NCBI RefSeq assembly: GCF_018263855.1
Contig: NZ_CP073318.1
Coordinates: forward strand, 10,664,001 to 10,728,000
DNA length: 64,000 nt
Origin: Kutzneria sp. CA-103260
GTDB taxonomy: Bacteria; Actinomycetota; Actinomycetes; Mycobacteriales; Pseudonocardiaceae
Direction of reading: 5' to 3'
Numbering within the stretch: position 1 is the stretch's first letter; each line of letters begins with the position of its first letter. Both the position numbers and the translations under genes were made by a program. Below the pieces are notes generated by a model that was not told the origin of the DNA, ran no database searches, and was given only the letters and a program-made list of their open reading frames with translations. Of this stretch, positions 63,630 through 64,000 are shown in pieces.

Positions 63630-64000
63630 TCAGCGGGTGGTGGCGTACCGGAGGAAGACGACGCCATCGGTGAACCGGCGCTCGTCGACCAGTTCGAGGT
63701 CCAGCCGGACGCCGTCGGGGAAGAACCGCTTGCCGCCGCCGACCACGACCGGCGAGACGAGCAGGTGGCACTCGTCCACGAGGCCGGCGCTGAGCGCCCG
63801 CGCGGCGAGCGCCGGGCCGGCGACGGCGATGTCACGGTCCGACTCGGCCTTGAGCCGTCGGACGGCGTCGGGGTGGAACTCCCGCTCGATCCGGGTCCGG
63901 GCACTGCTCGGCTCGGACAGCGTCGTGGAGTACACGATCTTGTCAGCGCCCTGCCAGTGCCGGGCCCAGTCGAGCGCGAAGCGCGGCTGGTCGGGCTCCA
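63630..64000 (-). CDS. Dihydrofolate reductase-like (RibD C-terminal domain) protein, partial
   Basis: The last 122 or so residues of a DHFR/RibD-fold reductase; the frame stays open to the window edge. Visible motifs are ADKIVYSTTLSEPSSARTRI, DIAVAGPALAARALSAGLVD, ECHLLVSPVVVGGGKRFFPD and the closing FTDGVVFLRYATT. These fit the 'dihydrofolate reductase family protein' group, which is distinct from true FolA. The cofactor is probably NADPH and the substrate is unknown. The N-terminus is missing. Confidence 0.88.
   Translation of the reverse strand, partial: EPDQPRFALDWARHWQGADKIVYSTTLSEPSSARTRIEREFHPDAVRRLKAESDRDIAVAGPALAARALSAGLVDECHLLVSPVVVGGGKRFFPDGVRLDLELVDERRFTDGVVFLRYATTR

Noticed and set aside
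1-64000. CRISPR array, tRNA or rRNA genes, insertion sequences, integrase or attachment sites
   Set aside because: I saw no regularly spaced repeats, no cloverleaf-like sequence with typical termini, and no transposase or integrase motifs in any frame.

Overview
This 64 kb window comes from a very GC-rich actinobacterium. The gene set points to the Pseudonocardiales: XRE/DUF5753 with DUF397 pairs, AfsR-like SARP regulators, DUF3558 and DUF4232 lipoproteins, bacterial nitric oxide synthase, a likely 10-methyl fatty acid pair and a 6C RNA. The family assignment is inference from gene content. Nearly all sequence is coding, GTG and TTG starts are common, and short gaps between genes are filled with strong palindromes. 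I saw no tRNA, rRNA, insertion sequence, CRISPR array or prophage.

Layout. 1-9.1 kb: end of a MarR regulator, gnd (6-phosphogluconate dehydrogenase), a secreted PBP4-type D,D-carboxypeptidase, an orphan LuxR-type regulator with a degenerate receiver, a SulP-STAS-carbonic anhydrase fusion, and a TetR gene divergent from a class A flavin monooxygenase. 9.1-11.3 kb: two small genes divergent from an XRE/DUF5753 - DUF397 pair. 11.5-25.1 kb: two AfsR-like SARP/NB-ARC/TPR regulators, a LAL-type LuxR regulator and a LolD/FtsX-type ABC transporter. 25.1-30.9 kb: a zinc-ribbon membrane protein with an SPFH-GYF protein (like Bacillus YdjG/YdjI), then an mgtA-mgtC magnesium operon with a possible leader ORF. 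30.9-35.4 kb: a shortened GH1 glycosidase behind a LacI-type operator, a DUF4232 lipoprotein, a LacI regulator, an ACT-GNAT protein and a Thr-rich membrane protein.

35.5-40.6 kb: a NitT/TauT-type ABC importer (ATPase, permease, binding protein) divergent from a CitA/CitB-type two-component system. 40.8-49.1 kb: a beta-lactamase-fold hydrolase, a secreted serine protease, an ANTAR protein, nitric oxide synthase, a prim-pol-like protein, a MocR regulator, a lipoprotein and a secreted LCAT-like acyltransferase. 49.2-55.1 kb: TetR divergent from acyl-CoA dehydrogenase and CoA-transferase/racemase genes, HxlR with an LLM-class oxidoreductase, and a membrane diguanylate cyclase. 55.2-60.8 kb, minus strand: a 6C RNA, and a probable run of PPOX protein, DUF3558 lipoprotein, 13-residue-repeat protein, LanB elimination domain and LanB glutamylation domain. 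60.9-64 kb: an FAD oxidoreductase with a Cfa-type methyltransferase (probable 10-methyl fatty acid synthesis) and the end of a DHFR/RibD-type gene.

The features most worth following are the split lanthipeptide/thiopeptide dehydratase with no visible precursor, its 13-residue-repeat neighbour, the 6C RNA, the shortened GH1 gene with intact operators, the mgtA leader ORF, two hairpins that cover ribosome binding sites, and several families of intergenic palindromes including a 76-bp element present in two inverted copies.
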